Origin: Bradyrhizobium sp. 199
Lineage (GTDB): Bacteria; Pseudomonadota; Alphaproteobacteria; Rhizobiales; Xanthobacteraceae
Direction: 5' to 3'
Assembly: GCF_023073355.1 (NCBI RefSeq)
Contig: NZ_JADPJI010000011.1
Span: forward strand, 1 to 64,000
DNA length: 64,000 nt
Of the stretch, positions 52,514-61,281 are shown in pieces (the first letter of the stretch is position 1; each line of letters begins with the position of its first letter). The notes below the pieces were generated by a model. The model searched no databases. It worked only from the letters and a program-made list of their open reading frames with translations, and was not told where the DNA came from. The position numbers were made by a program, and so were the translations under genes.

Positions 52514-53901
52514 GAACGCTTCTCCTCGCGTTTGGTAGTCGCGGTGTCCTTGATCAGATAACCGGTCACCGAGCGCTTCTTCTCGAGCCATTTCTGCGCG
52601 ACCGCGCGAACCTGCTCGGCGGTGACCGCGCGGATGCGGTCGGGCCAGCTTCTGATGTCCTCGATCGACAGGCCCGTGGTCAGCGCGCCGCCATACCAGC
52701 GTGCCAGCACCGCCTGGTTGTCCTGGGCGTAGATCGCTTCCGCGATGAGCTGGGTCTTTACGCGTTCCAGATCCTCGGCGCGGATCGGGTTCTGCGCGAC
52801 CTTGGCGATGACCTCGTCGACCGCGTGCTCGACCTCGGCGAAGCCGACGCCGGGTTTCGGCGAGGCCGAGATCGCGAACTGCGTCGGGTCGAGCGAGATG
52901 CTGGAATAACTGGCGTTGGCGGACACCGCGAGCGGCTTGTCGACGACGAGGGCGCGGTAGAGATAGGAATTGCTGCCGCTGCCCATCAGCTGGGCCAGCA
53001 CGTCGAGGGCCGCGCTTTCACCGGCCGCAGCCGTGGTCGCCGAGGGCGCGAGATAATAGCGCCGCATGCTCGGCTGCTCGACGCGCGGGTCGGCCAGCGT
53101 GACAGTGCGGGGGGCAGCCGGCTCGGGCTCCTGCGGACGGACGCGCCGCGCGGGGATGGCGGGCTGCGCCGGGATCGAGCCGAAATTGCGCTCGACCAGC
53201 GGGCGGACATCGGCGGCGTCGACGTCGCCGGCGATCACCAGGATCGCGTTGTTCGGCGCATAGAAGCGTCGATAGAAGGCGAGCGCATCCTCGCGATCGA
53301 GCTTCTCGATCTCCTGATGCCACCCGATCACGGGCCGACCGTAGGGATGATTGAGATAGAGCGCGGCCATGATCTGCTCGTTCAGCCGCGCGTCCGGATT
53401 GTTGGCGACGCGCATATTGTATTCTTCGAGCACGACGTCGCGCTCGGGCAGCACGTTCTCGTCCTTGAGGATGAGGCCGGTCATGCGGTCGGCCTCGAAC
53501 TCCATCATGGTGGGCAGCTGCTCCTTGGGCACACGCTGGTAATAGTTGGTGTAGTCGACCGAGGTCGAGGCGTTCTCGTTGCCGCCGACGCGAAGCACGG
53601 TCTGGGAGAATTCGCCGACGGCATGCTTCGAGGTGCCCTTGAACATCAGGTGTTCGAGGAAGTGGGCAAGGCCGGACTTTCCCGGCGTCTCGTCGGCCGA
53701 GCCGACCTTGTACCAGATCATCTCCGTCACCACGGGCGTGCGGTGATCGGGGATCACCACGACCTGCATGCCGTTGGCGAGCGTGAAGCTGGCGGGCGGG
53801 GCCGATGTGACCGTGGTCTGGGCAAGGGCCACGCCCGCCGTCAGAACACTGGTCGAAAGCAGCGCGGCAAGGAGGCAGGCAGCCGATCGGTTTGCGGACA
53901 T
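52510..53901 (-). CDS. M16 family zinc peptidase subunit
   Basis: 463 residues from ATG 53901 (53904 is a second ATG). Signal peptide ending VALA-Q. Zinc site HFLEH at about 80-84 with a downstream glutamate in ERDVVLEEYNM. The second domain contains NSYLYRALVVDKPLAVS and lacks the R/Y pair, which is present in the partner encoded next. This division of motifs is that of heterodimeric alphaproteobacterial M16B proteases in the periplasm. Confidence 0.92.
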   Translation of the reverse strand: MSANRSAACLLAALLSTSVLTAGVALAQTTVTSAPPASFTLANGMQVVVIPDHRTPVVTEMIWYKVGSADETPGKSGLAHFLEHLMFKGTSKHAVGEFSQTVLRVGGNENASTSVDYTNYYQRVPKEQLPTMMEFEADRMTGLILKDENVLPERDVVLEEYNMRVANNPDARLNEQIMAALYLNHPYGRPVIGWHQEIEKLDREDALAFYRRFYAPNNAILVIAGDVDAADVRPLVERNFGSIPAQPAIPARRVRPQEPEPAAPRTVTLADPRVEQPSMRRYYLAPSATTAAAGESAALDVLAQLMGSGSNSYLYRALVVDKPLAVSANASYSSISLDPTQFAISASPKPGVGFAEVEHAVDEVIAKVAQNPIRAEDLERVKTQLIAEAIYAQDNQAVLARWYGGALTTGLSIEDIRSWPDRIRAVTAEQVRAVAQKWLEKKRSVTGYLIKDTATTKREEKRS

Positions 53902-54106
53902 CATGATCCCTAGTGAAAGGCCGAGGTCCGGATGTCCGGCTCGGAGGCACGGCATGGTACACCGTGCGGCTGAGGCTTCGCGTCACGAAGCAGAGAACTC
54001 AACGCGTAGGCAAGTTACTGATAAGCAATCATGACCGGCATCGTGCGGACACGAGCCCGGCGGCACTCGGTTCGCTTCTGCAGAACAACGCGGCAGGACA
54101 GGAACG

Positions 54107-54832
54107 CTATTGTTCCTTGTCCTTGCCCGACATGATGTCGAAATAAGTCCGCCGCGATTTGTCCGGTCCGGCGCCATAGGAGTAGTTCGGCGAGGGCGTC
54201 TGATAGCCCGGGGGCGGTTCGACCAGCGACTGGCGCGGCGGCTCGCTGGTGAATTTCTTCTCTTCGGTGGCGTTGCCGCCCTTCATCATGTTCCACAGAC
54301 CACCGGAGAAGCCGAGCTCGGCCGGGCTGAGCGATGGGTTGCCGTTGGTGCCCGGCTGGATCGGGTCGTTGCTCGTCCGGGGAGCTGCGGCGACCTGGCC
54401 GGCCTTCATCTCGGCCGGCGTCAGTTGCCGGGCCGCCTGCCAGTTCTCCGTTTCCTTGGTCGCCTTCTTGCGCGCGGCAATGGCTTCCTTGCGGCGCTTT
54501 TCCTCGGGGTCCTTGGGCCAGTTCGGGACAGCCTTGGCCTCGGTCGCAGGGGGCGGCAGATCGAGCTTTGGCGGCACGACCAGCGGCGAGCGCTCGCGGT
54601 ATTCGATTCCCTTCTTCTCCATGCTCTTGGCGCCGATGCCCGACATCAGATTGTCGATGATCTTCTCTTCGAAGGTCATCCCGTCATCTTCATCGTCGTC
54701 GTCACCTGCGCGGGCCGCGCCAGCCGACATGACGAGACCGATGCCGAGCGCGACAGCGGACAATTTCAACGCCTGCCAGAACCCCCGTTGGGGGTCTCGA
54801 ACCATCGAACCGCTGGTCTTCGAGCTGCGCAT
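54107..54832 (-). CDS. Exported protein of unknown function
   Basis: 241 residues from ATG 54832 with AGG 9 bases upstream; ATG 54871 is an alternative. A signal or anchor helix (LKLSAVALGIGLVMSAGAARA) is followed by a run of acidic residues (DDDDEDDG), the segment MTFEEKIIDNLMSGIG and long Pro/charged stretches. The C-terminus has YSYGAGPDKSRRTYFDIM. I do not recognise a domain. In Rhizobiales this kind of gene sits between lspA and the M16 pair. Confidence 0.75.
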   Translation of the reverse strand: MRSSKTSGSMVRDPQRGFWQALKLSAVALGIGLVMSAGAARAGDDDDEDDGMTFEEKIIDNLMSGIGAKSMEKKGIEYRERSPLVVPPKLDLPPPATEAKAVPNWPKDPEEKRRKEAIAARKKATKETENWQAARQLTPAEMKAGQVAAAPRTSNDPIQPGTNGNPSLSPAELGFSGGLWNMMKGGNATEEKKFTSEPPRQSLVEPPPGYQTPSPNYSYGAGPDKSRRTYFDIMSGKDKEQ

Positions 54833-54928
54833 TGCTGTACCTGTTCCATATTGTGGCAGATTGCCGCTCAAACGCGGCCTGACCTTCGCAAAACGCGGGT
54901 TCCACCTGCCGGTCCGTATCGGCCGGGA

Positions 54929-55423
54929 TCAGGGCGCTTTTGCGGCGGGTACCCCCAGGAAGGAATCATACAATAGCCCTGCCACCCCAGCAACGATGGC
55001 CACGTCCGCGAGGTTAAACACATACCAATTATAGGTATTTCCGCCGATCTCGATGTGGAACAGGGCGAAATCGACCACCGCGCCGTAGGCGACGCGGTCG
55101 ATGCCGTTGCCGATGGCGCCGCCGATGATCAGGCCCAGTGCGATCGTTGCAAGCAGGGTGTGCGAGCGCGCCATCCAGATCGCCAGCGCGACCACGGAAA
55201 GGGTCTTGACCGCCATCAGCGCGAGCTGCGCCGCCTGGCTGTCGTTCTGGAGCCAGCCGAAGCTGATGCCGATATTCCAGGCCAGCACCAGGTCGAAGAA
55301 CGGCGTCACCCTCACCGCGCCGCGACGGGCGAGGTCGAACACGTTCAGCAGCCAGAGCTTCGAGGCCTGATCGGCCACGAGCGTGACCACGGCCGCGAAG
55401 ATGCCGGCGCCGAGCGGGGTCAT
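54929..55423 (-). CDS. lspA: Lipoprotein signal peptidase LspA
   Basis: 164 residues from ATG 55423, 8 bp after the ileS stop; ATG 55459 would overlap ileS. Four membrane helices. Active-site aspartates are in GGAIGNGIDRV (D) and FNLADVAI (D), the two conserved motifs of signal peptidase II. The AWNIGISFGWL segment is also typical. It removes signal peptides from diacylglyceryl prolipoproteins at the inner membrane. Confidence 0.94.
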   Translation of the reverse strand: MTPLGAGIFAAVVTLVADQASKLWLLNVFDLARRGAVRVTPFFDLVLAWNIGISFGWLQNDSQAAQLALMAVKTLSVVALAIWMARSHTLLATIALGLIIGGAIGNGIDRVAYGAVVDFALFHIEIGGNTYNWYVFNLADVAIVAGVAGLLYDSFLGVPAAKAP

Positions 55424-55431
55424 GCCGGGGA

Positions 55432-58400
55432 TCAGACCGCCACGCCCAACGCCTTCCATTCGCGCAGCGCCTTCGCGTCCCGCGGGGTGACGTCGGGGTA
55501 TTCAGCGTCTTCGCCGACCATCGGGGAGATCTTCCAGGAGCGGGCGCATTTGGTGCCGACCGCCTTTTCCACGACGACCGCGACACCGGGCACCGCATCG
55601 AGACGGAACGCGGCCGCCGGCGCCTCGCCCTCACGCACCTCGTAATTCGAGGTGATGCAGATTTCGGCGAGATCGACGTCGAACAGCGTCGCCAGCATGT
55701 CGCGGTCGGCGACATAGATCACCGGCGATGCCTCCAGCGACGAGCCGATGTTCTTGGCGGCGCGTTCGAGCTCGAGCGCGCCGGTGACGACGCGGCGGAC
55801 GTTGCGGATCGTCTCCCACTTCGCGGCGAGCTTGTCGTCGCGCAAGCCTTCGAGGTCGGTCGGGAACAGCGTCAGATGCACCGAAGGCTCGGCCTCGGGG
55901 CGGTACATGCGCCAGCCCTCCTCCGCCGTGAAGCTGAGGATCGGCGCCAGCCATTTCAGGATCGAGGCGCACAGCTGGTCGATCGTCGTCAACGCCGCCT
56001 TGCGCGTCAGCGAGGACGGCGGATCGCAATACAGCGTGTCCTTGCGGATATCGAAATAGAACGCCGAGAGCTCGCTGTTCAGGAACGCGGACAGGATCGC
56101 GACCACGGTCTTGAAGTCGAACTCCCGGTAGGCCTTGCCGATGGCCGCGTCCCGCACCGCCAGCTCGTGCAGCATCAGCCGTTCGAGCTCCGGCATCTCG
56201 GCCGGCGCAACTGCGTCAACGGGCTTGTAGTGATGCAGCGTGCCGAGCATCCAGCGCACGGTGTTGCGCAGCTTACGATAGGTCTCGACGGTGTTCTTCA
56301 GGATCTCGGGGCCGATGCGCTGGTCGTCGGTGTAGTCGGCTGACGCAACCCAGAGTCTGAGGATGTCGGCGCCGGATTCCTTGATGACGGCCTGCGGCTC
56401 GATGGTGTTGCCGAGCGACTTCGACATCTTGCGGCCGTCCTCGGCCTGGGTGAAGCCGTGGGTCAGCACGATGTCGTAAGGCGCGCGGCCGCGGGTGCCG
56501 CAGCTTTCGAGCAGCGAGGAGTGGAACCAGCCGCGATGCTGGTCCGAGCCTTCGAGGTACATCACCGTGTCGGTGCCGCCGTCGACCTTGCGCTTGATGC
56601 CGGCGAGCCCGGGAAACTGCACCGGGTCTTCGAGCACGAAAGCGTGGGTCGAGCCGGAATCGAACCAGACGTCGAGAATGTCGTCGACCTTCTGCCAGTC
56701 TTCATTGGCACGAGCGCCAAGGAAGCGCTCGCGCGCGCCGTTCGCGTACCAGGCATCGGCGCCTTCCTTCTCGAAGGCCTCGCCGATACGGGTGTTGACG
56801 ACCTCGTCTTGGAGGACCTCGGCGGAGCCGTCGCCCTTCTCGCGCACGAACACGGCAATCGGCACGCCCCAGGCGCGCTGGCGCGAGATCACCCAGTCCG
56901 GGCGCGCCTCGATCATGCCGTTGATGCGGTTCTCGCCCGATGGCGGCACCCATTGCGTCACCGAGATCGCGTGCAGCGCGCGGGCGCGCAGCGTGTCGCC
57001 GGACCTGGATTTGCCGTCAGCGGCAATGTCCTTGTCCATCGCGATGAACCATTGCGGCGTATTGCGGAAGATCACCGGCTTCTTGGAGCGCCAGGAGTGT
57101 GGATATTGATGCTTCAGCCGCCCGCGCGCGAGCAGCATGCCTCGTTCGACGAGCGCCTTGATCACGGCCTCGTTGGCGTCGCCCTTCTCGCCCTTGTCGT
57201 TGATGACACGCTTGCCGGCAAAGCCCGGCGCATGATCGGTGTAGCCGCCGTTCTCGTCGACGGTGTAGGGGATTGCGGTATTGATGCCGCGCGCGTCGAG
57301 ATCGCGCGCCTGCGCCATCCAGGCATCGAAGTCCTCGCGGCCATGGCCGGGCGCGGTGTGCACGAAGCCGGTGCCGGTGTCGTCGGTGACGTGGTCGCCG
57401 GGCAATAGCGGCACGATGAAGTCGTAGCCGCCGGCAAGGCCCTTCAGCGGATGCGCGCATTCGATCGCGTCCATGGTGTCGCCGGGGATCTCGCGGACCT
57501 TCTCATAGGCGGTCACGCGCGCCTGCTTGAAGACCTCTTCAGCGAGCGCATCGGCGAGGATCAGCAGATCGCCGCTCCTGGTCCAATTGTCGGCGGGCGC
57601 ATCCGTCACTTTGTACAGGCCGTAGGCGATCTTCGGCGAGAACGAGATGGCGCGGTTGCCGGGCAGGGTCCATGGCGTGGTGGTCCAGATCACGACGCTT
57701 GCGGCGGCAAGCGCGCCGTGCGCGGGGGAGGTGACCGGGAATTTCACCCACACCGTATCGGAGGTGTAGTCCTCGTACTCCACCTCGGCCTCGGCGAGCG
57801 CCGTCTTCTCGACCACGCTCCACATCACCGGCTTGGAGCCGCGATAGAGCGTGCCGTTGGCGGCGAACTTCATGAGCTCGCGCGCGATCTGGGCTTCGGC
57901 CGGATAGCTCATGGTGGCGTAGGGATGATCCCAGTCGCCGATCACTCCGAGGCGCTTGAACTCTTCGCGTTGCACGCCGAGCCAATGCGTGGCGTAGGCG
58001 CGGCACTCCCGGCGGAAATCGATCATCGCGGTACTGTCGCGGAAGTCGGGCTTCTGCTTGCCCTTCTTGCGATAGTGCTCTTCCTCGACCTTCCATTCGA
58101 TCGGCAGGCCGTGGCAGTCCCAGCCCGGCACGTAGTTGGAATCGAAGCCGAGCATCTGCTGGCTCTTGGTGACGAGATCCTTGAGGATCTTGTTCAGCGC
58201 GGTGCCGATATGGATGTTGCCGTTGGCGTAGGGCGGGCCGTCATGCAGCACGAACTTGGCGCGGCCCTTCGCGCTCTCGCGCAGCTTCTCGTAGAGGCCG
58301 ATCTCGTACCAGCGCTTGAGGATCTCCGGCTCGCGCTGCGGCAGGCCGGCACGCATCGGGAAATCCGTCTGCGGCAGGAACAGGGTCTTCGAATAGTCTT

Positions 58401-58440
58401 TGGCTTCAGACTTTTGGGACTTTTGCGGCTTTTCGGACAT
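55432..58440 (-). CDS. ileS: Isoleucine-tRNA ligase
   Basis: 1002 residues. Class I motifs PPYANGNIHIG (HIGH) near residue 69 and DGRKMSKSLGN (KMSKS) near residue 667 are intact, with the CP1 editing domain between them. The C-terminus after the anticodon-binding domain lacks the four-Cys zinc finger of the E. coli enzyme. It is the first of an apparent operon ileS-lspA-54107, upstream of the M16 pair. Confidence 0.96.
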   Translation of the reverse strand: MSEKPQKSQKSEAKDYSKTLFLPQTDFPMRAGLPQREPEILKRWYEIGLYEKLRESAKGRAKFVLHDGPPYANGNIHIGTALNKILKDLVTKSQQMLGFDSNYVPGWDCHGLPIEWKVEEEHYRKKGKQKPDFRDSTAMIDFRRECRAYATHWLGVQREEFKRLGVIGDWDHPYATMSYPAEAQIARELMKFAANGTLYRGSKPVMWSVVEKTALAEAEVEYEDYTSDTVWVKFPVTSPAHGALAAASVVIWTTTPWTLPGNRAISFSPKIAYGLYKVTDAPADNWTRSGDLLILADALAEEVFKQARVTAYEKVREIPGDTMDAIECAHPLKGLAGGYDFIVPLLPGDHVTDDTGTGFVHTAPGHGREDFDAWMAQARDLDARGINTAIPYTVDENGGYTDHAPGFAGKRVINDKGEKGDANEAVIKALVERGMLLARGRLKHQYPHSWRSKKPVIFRNTPQWFIAMDKDIAADGKSRSGDTLRARALHAISVTQWVPPSGENRINGMIEARPDWVISRQRAWGVPIAVFVREKGDGSAEVLQDEVVNTRIGEAFEKEGADAWYANGARERFLGARANEDWQKVDDILDVWFDSGSTHAFVLEDPVQFPGLAGIKRKVDGGTDTVMYLEGSDQHRGWFHSSLLESCGTRGRAPYDIVLTHGFTQAEDGRKMSKSLGNTIEPQAVIKESGADILRLWVASADYTDDQRIGPEILKNTVETYRKLRNTVRWMLGTLHHYKPVDAVAPAEMPELERLMLHELAVRDAAIGKAYREFDFKTVVAILSAFLNSELSAFYFDIRKDTLYCDPPSSLTRKAALTTIDQLCASILKWLAPILSFTAEEGWRMYRPEAEPSVHLTLFPTDLEGLRDDKLAAKWETIRNVRRVVTGALELERAAKNIGSSLEASPVIYVADRDMLATLFDVDLAEICITSNYEVREGEAPAAAFRLDAVPGVAVVVEKAVGTKCARSWKISPMVGEDAEYPDVTPRDAKALREWKALGVAV

Positions 58441-58641
58441 GAGGCTGACTGGCTCGGAAGGGCGCGGGAACGAATGGCGATGCGGAATCGCGGGTGAAAC
58501 GACAAAATCCCGGTCTTGCGCCGAGCCTTAGCTCAGGCGGAAGCCGGGCCGCTAATCCCTATGATGCGCCGCGCAAACATGGGCTCTCCATAGCAGGGGG
58601 CCAAGGGGAGCGCAAAGGTTCAGGGAGGTCGGGGTTCTGGG

Positions 58642-59613
58642 TCAATCGATCACGCCCAGCCTCGGAAACGCGTCCGGGGCGGCGGCCAGGATGGCGCGGG
58701 CGCGGGCGGAATCGTCGTCCATCTGGCGGATCAGGGCCTCCAGGCTGTCGAATTTCAGCTCCTCGCGGATGAAGCCGACAAAGGCGCAGTCCAACGCCTG
58801 CCCGTAGAGGTCGCCCTTGAAGTCGAACAGGAAGATCTCGAGCAACGGGGCGCCATTGTCAAAGGTCGGGCGGCGACCGAAGCTCGCCACGCCGTCCAAC
58901 CGCTCGGCGCCGCGGCCGACCCGCACCGCATAAATGCCGTGCTTGAGACCGCAATTGGTATCCAGGCGGATGTTGGCGGTGGGATAGCCGAGATCGCGAC
59001 CGCGCTTCTCGCCATGGATCACCTCGCCGGTGACGAACCAGGGCCCGCCCAGCATGGTGGTGGCCTCGCCAAGGAGACCTTCGGCGAGCGCGATCCGGAT
59101 GGCGCTGGAGGACACCGGCCGCTCGTCGAAATCGACATGCGGCTGCACGTCGACCTCGATGCCGAGCCGGGGCGCCTCGTTGACCAGCAGGCTCGGCGAG
59201 CCGACGCGTCCCTTGCCGAAATGGAAGTCGTAGCCGACGGCGATGCCGCTGACGCCGAGGCGCCCGATCAGGTCATGGTGAATGAAATCTTGCGCGCTGG
59301 TCCCGGCTCGCGCCTTGTCGAAGGTCATGACCACGGCGCCGGCAAGCCCGGTGCCGGCCAAAAGCCGCAGCTTGGCCGGCTCGTCCGTCAGACGGAATTG
59401 CGGGGTGTTGGGGCTGAAAAACCGTCGCGGATGCGGCTCGAAGGTCAGCGCCAGCGCAGGGCGGCCCTGCGCCCGGCCCATTTCCAAGGCTGCGGCGATC
59501 ACGGCGCGGTGGCCGAGATGAACCCCGTCGAAATTGCCCATGGCGACCACGGTGCCTCTCGGAATCGCGGAGTCCGGCGTGGTGTCGCGGATAACGGTAA
59601 AATGCGGGGCCAT
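58642..59613 (-). CDS. ribF: Bifunctional riboflavin kinase / FAD synthetase RibF
   Basis: 323 residues. The N-terminal FMN adenylyltransferase domain has MGNFDGVHLGHRAVI (about 26-40) and GYDFHFGKGRVG. The C-terminal riboflavin kinase domain has VIHGEKRGRDLGYPTANI (about 193-210) with the PTAN motif. It makes FMN and FAD from riboflavin. It lies about 200 bp upstream of ileS on the same strand. Confidence 0.95.
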   Translation of the reverse strand: MAPHFTVIRDTTPDSAIPRGTVVAMGNFDGVHLGHRAVIAAALEMGRAQGRPALALTFEPHPRRFFSPNTPQFRLTDEPAKLRLLAGTGLAGAVVMTFDKARAGTSAQDFIHHDLIGRLGVSGIAVGYDFHFGKGRVGSPSLLVNEAPRLGIEVDVQPHVDFDERPVSSSAIRIALAEGLLGEATTMLGGPWFVTGEVIHGEKRGRDLGYPTANIRLDTNCGLKHGIYAVRVGRGAERLDGVASFGRRPTFDNGAPLLEIFLFDFKGDLYGQALDCAFVGFIREELKFDSLEALIRQMDDDSARARAILAAAPDAFPRLGVID

Positions 59614-59841
59614 CAGGGGAATTCTCGAACCGGCGGGACCGGCCGGGACCGTGGCGCGACCGGCCGGATGAAGTCAAGCGGAAGGGGGCGGCCGCATCGA
59701 ACGCGATTTCAGTCCTTGGGAGGCTTCCCCAATTAACGCGCTGTTTAACGCCTTGGTGTTAGTCCTTGAGCGTGGAACCGCCGGGCTGCGGCCTGGCAGG
59801 TCCGATCGTAATATTTCCTGGTTTGCGTTGGGGGAGTCGAG

Positions 59842-60237
59842 ATGGCGGTTGATTTGTCGATGTCGGTTCTGGTGGTGGATGACTACAGCACCATGATCCG
59901 TATCATCAGGAATCTGCTGAAGCAGCTTGGCTTCGAGAACATCGATGATGCCAGCGACGGTTCGGCAGCGCTGAACAAGATGCGCGGCAAGAAGTACGGG
60001 CTCGTGATCTCCGACTGGAACATGGAGCCGATGACGGGTTACGACCTGCTGCGCGAAGTGCGCGCGGACCCGAACCTCGCCACCACGCCCTTCATCATGA
60101 TCACGGCGGAATCCAAGACCGAGAACGTGATCGCGGCCAAGAAGGCCGGCGTGAACAACTATATCGTCAAGCCGTTCAATGCGGCGACGTTGAAGACCAA
60201 GATCGAGGCGGTCTTCCCGGACATGGCGAGCGCGTAA
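59842..60237 (+). CDS. cheY: CheY-like chemotaxis response regulator
   Basis: 131 residues of receiver domain only. Acidic pocket D13/D14, phosphorylation site D58 in ISDWNMEPM, T88 and K110 (IVKPFN) are all present, and Asn59 to Met63 match CheY closely. It starts after GGGGGAGTCGAG. It binds the flagellar switch when phosphorylated. CheZ is encoded 43 kb upstream. It stands alone and is divergent from ribF. Confidence 0.92.
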   Translation: MAVDLSMSVLVVDDYSTMIRIIRNLLKQLGFENIDDASDGSAALNKMRGKKYGLVISDWNMEPMTGYDLLREVRADPNLATTPFIMITAESKTENVIAAKKAGVNNYIVKPFNAATLKTKIEAVFPDMASA

Positions 60238-60274
60238 GCGCCGCCTGAGCGGCAAAACAACTATCCATCGAGAT

Positions 60275-60359
60275 CGTCATGCCCGGGCTTGTCCCGGGCA
60301 TCCACGTTTGTGGATGCGCATGAAGACGTGGATGGCCGGGTCAAGCCCGGCCATGACGG
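60275..60359. repeat. REP-like element tcatgcccggg...ccatgacgg
   Basis: Two hairpins: gcccgggcttgtcccgggc and ggccgggtcaagcccggcc, with cgtcat / atgacg at the ends. Same family as 47991-48108. It lies between convergent cheY and the HAD gene and may act as a terminator for both. Confidence 0.85.
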
Positions 60360-60411
60360 CGTCTGGCACTTAGCCGTTGGTCTATATCGGCGCGGTTTCG
60401 AAGTGAGGCCC

Positions 60412-61266
60412 TTACCACTTCAATTCGCGCATCAGCGCCTTCGGCGGATGGCCGAACAATTCCATCACCGATGTCGGATCGAGCTGATCGAGGCCCTCAA
60501 ACTCCTCGGCATGGATGCCGCGGGTCACGAACAGGCAGTCGATGCCGAATTCGCGCGCGCCGGTTAAGTCGGTGCGGACGGAATCGCCGATCGCCAGCAC
60601 CTTTTTCCGGTCGATCGGGTGGCCCTGGCGTTCACCGGCGAGCGCCATTGCGCGCTCATAGATCGGGCGGTGCGGCTTGCCGTAGAAGATCACTTCGCCG
60701 CCGAGCTCGCGATAGAGCTCCGCGATGGCGCCGGCGCAATAGATCAGCCGGTCGCCGCGCTCCACCACGATGTCGGGGTTGGCGCAGACCAGCGTCAGCT
60801 TGCGCTCGCGCGCCTTCAGCATCATGCCGCGATAGTCTTCCGCCGTTTCGGTCTCGTCGTCGTAGAGCCCGGTGCAGACGATGTAATCGGCTTCCTCCAG
60901 CGGCGCGGTTTTCGCGTCGAGGCCGCGATAGATCGAATTGTCGCGCTCGGGGCCGAGCCAGAACATCTTGCGGCCCGGATGATCGGCGACATAGAGCCGC
61001 GTCAGGTCGCCCGAAGACACGATCGCGTCATAGGTCTCGTCGGCGACGCCGAGCTTGCGCAATTGCCGCTGCACGGAGTCGGCCGGCCGTGGTGCGTTGG
61101 TGATCAGGATCACCGTACCGCCGCGGCTGCGATACGTGTGCAACGCCTCGCAGGCTTCGGGGAAGGCTTCGAGGCCGTTATGGACGACGCCCCAGATGTC
61201 GCTGAGCACGACATCGACGCCGCCGACGAGTTCGCGCAGGCTTTCAGCGAAATGCAGCGTGGTCAT
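60412..61266 (-). CDS. HAD-superfamily hydrolase (TIGR01459 type)
   Basis: 284 residues, class IIA HAD. Motif I is LSDIWGVVHNG (about 20-30), with Asp as nucleophile and Trp in place of the second Asp; motif II is LITNAPRP; the C-terminal Asp motif is AIGDSVRTDLTGA. The TIGR01459 group occurs in alphaproteobacteria next to ribF and may dephosphorylate a small sugar phosphate or FMN; substrate unknown. Confidence 0.9.
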   Translation of the reverse strand: MTTLHFAESLRELVGGVDVVLSDIWGVVHNGLEAFPEACEALHTYRSRGGTVILITNAPRPADSVQRQLRKLGVADETYDAIVSSGDLTRLYVADHPGRKMFWLGPERDNSIYRGLDAKTAPLEEADYIVCTGLYDDETETAEDYRGMMLKARERKLTLVCANPDIVVERGDRLIYCAGAIAELYRELGGEVIFYGKPHRPIYERAMALAGERQGHPIDRKKVLAIGDSVRTDLTGAREFGIDCLFVTRGIHAEEFEGLDQLDPTSVMELFGHPPKALMRELKW

Positions 61267-61281
61267 GATGCGCGGGGCCGG

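Noticed and set aside
52306..53913. 535-codon plus-strand frame opposite the M16 genes
   Set aside because: Shadow of two real genes with complete motifs on the minus strand.
57451..58497. 348-codon plus-strand frame opposite ileS
   Set aside because: Shadow of ileS, whose HIGH and KMSKS motifs are intact.
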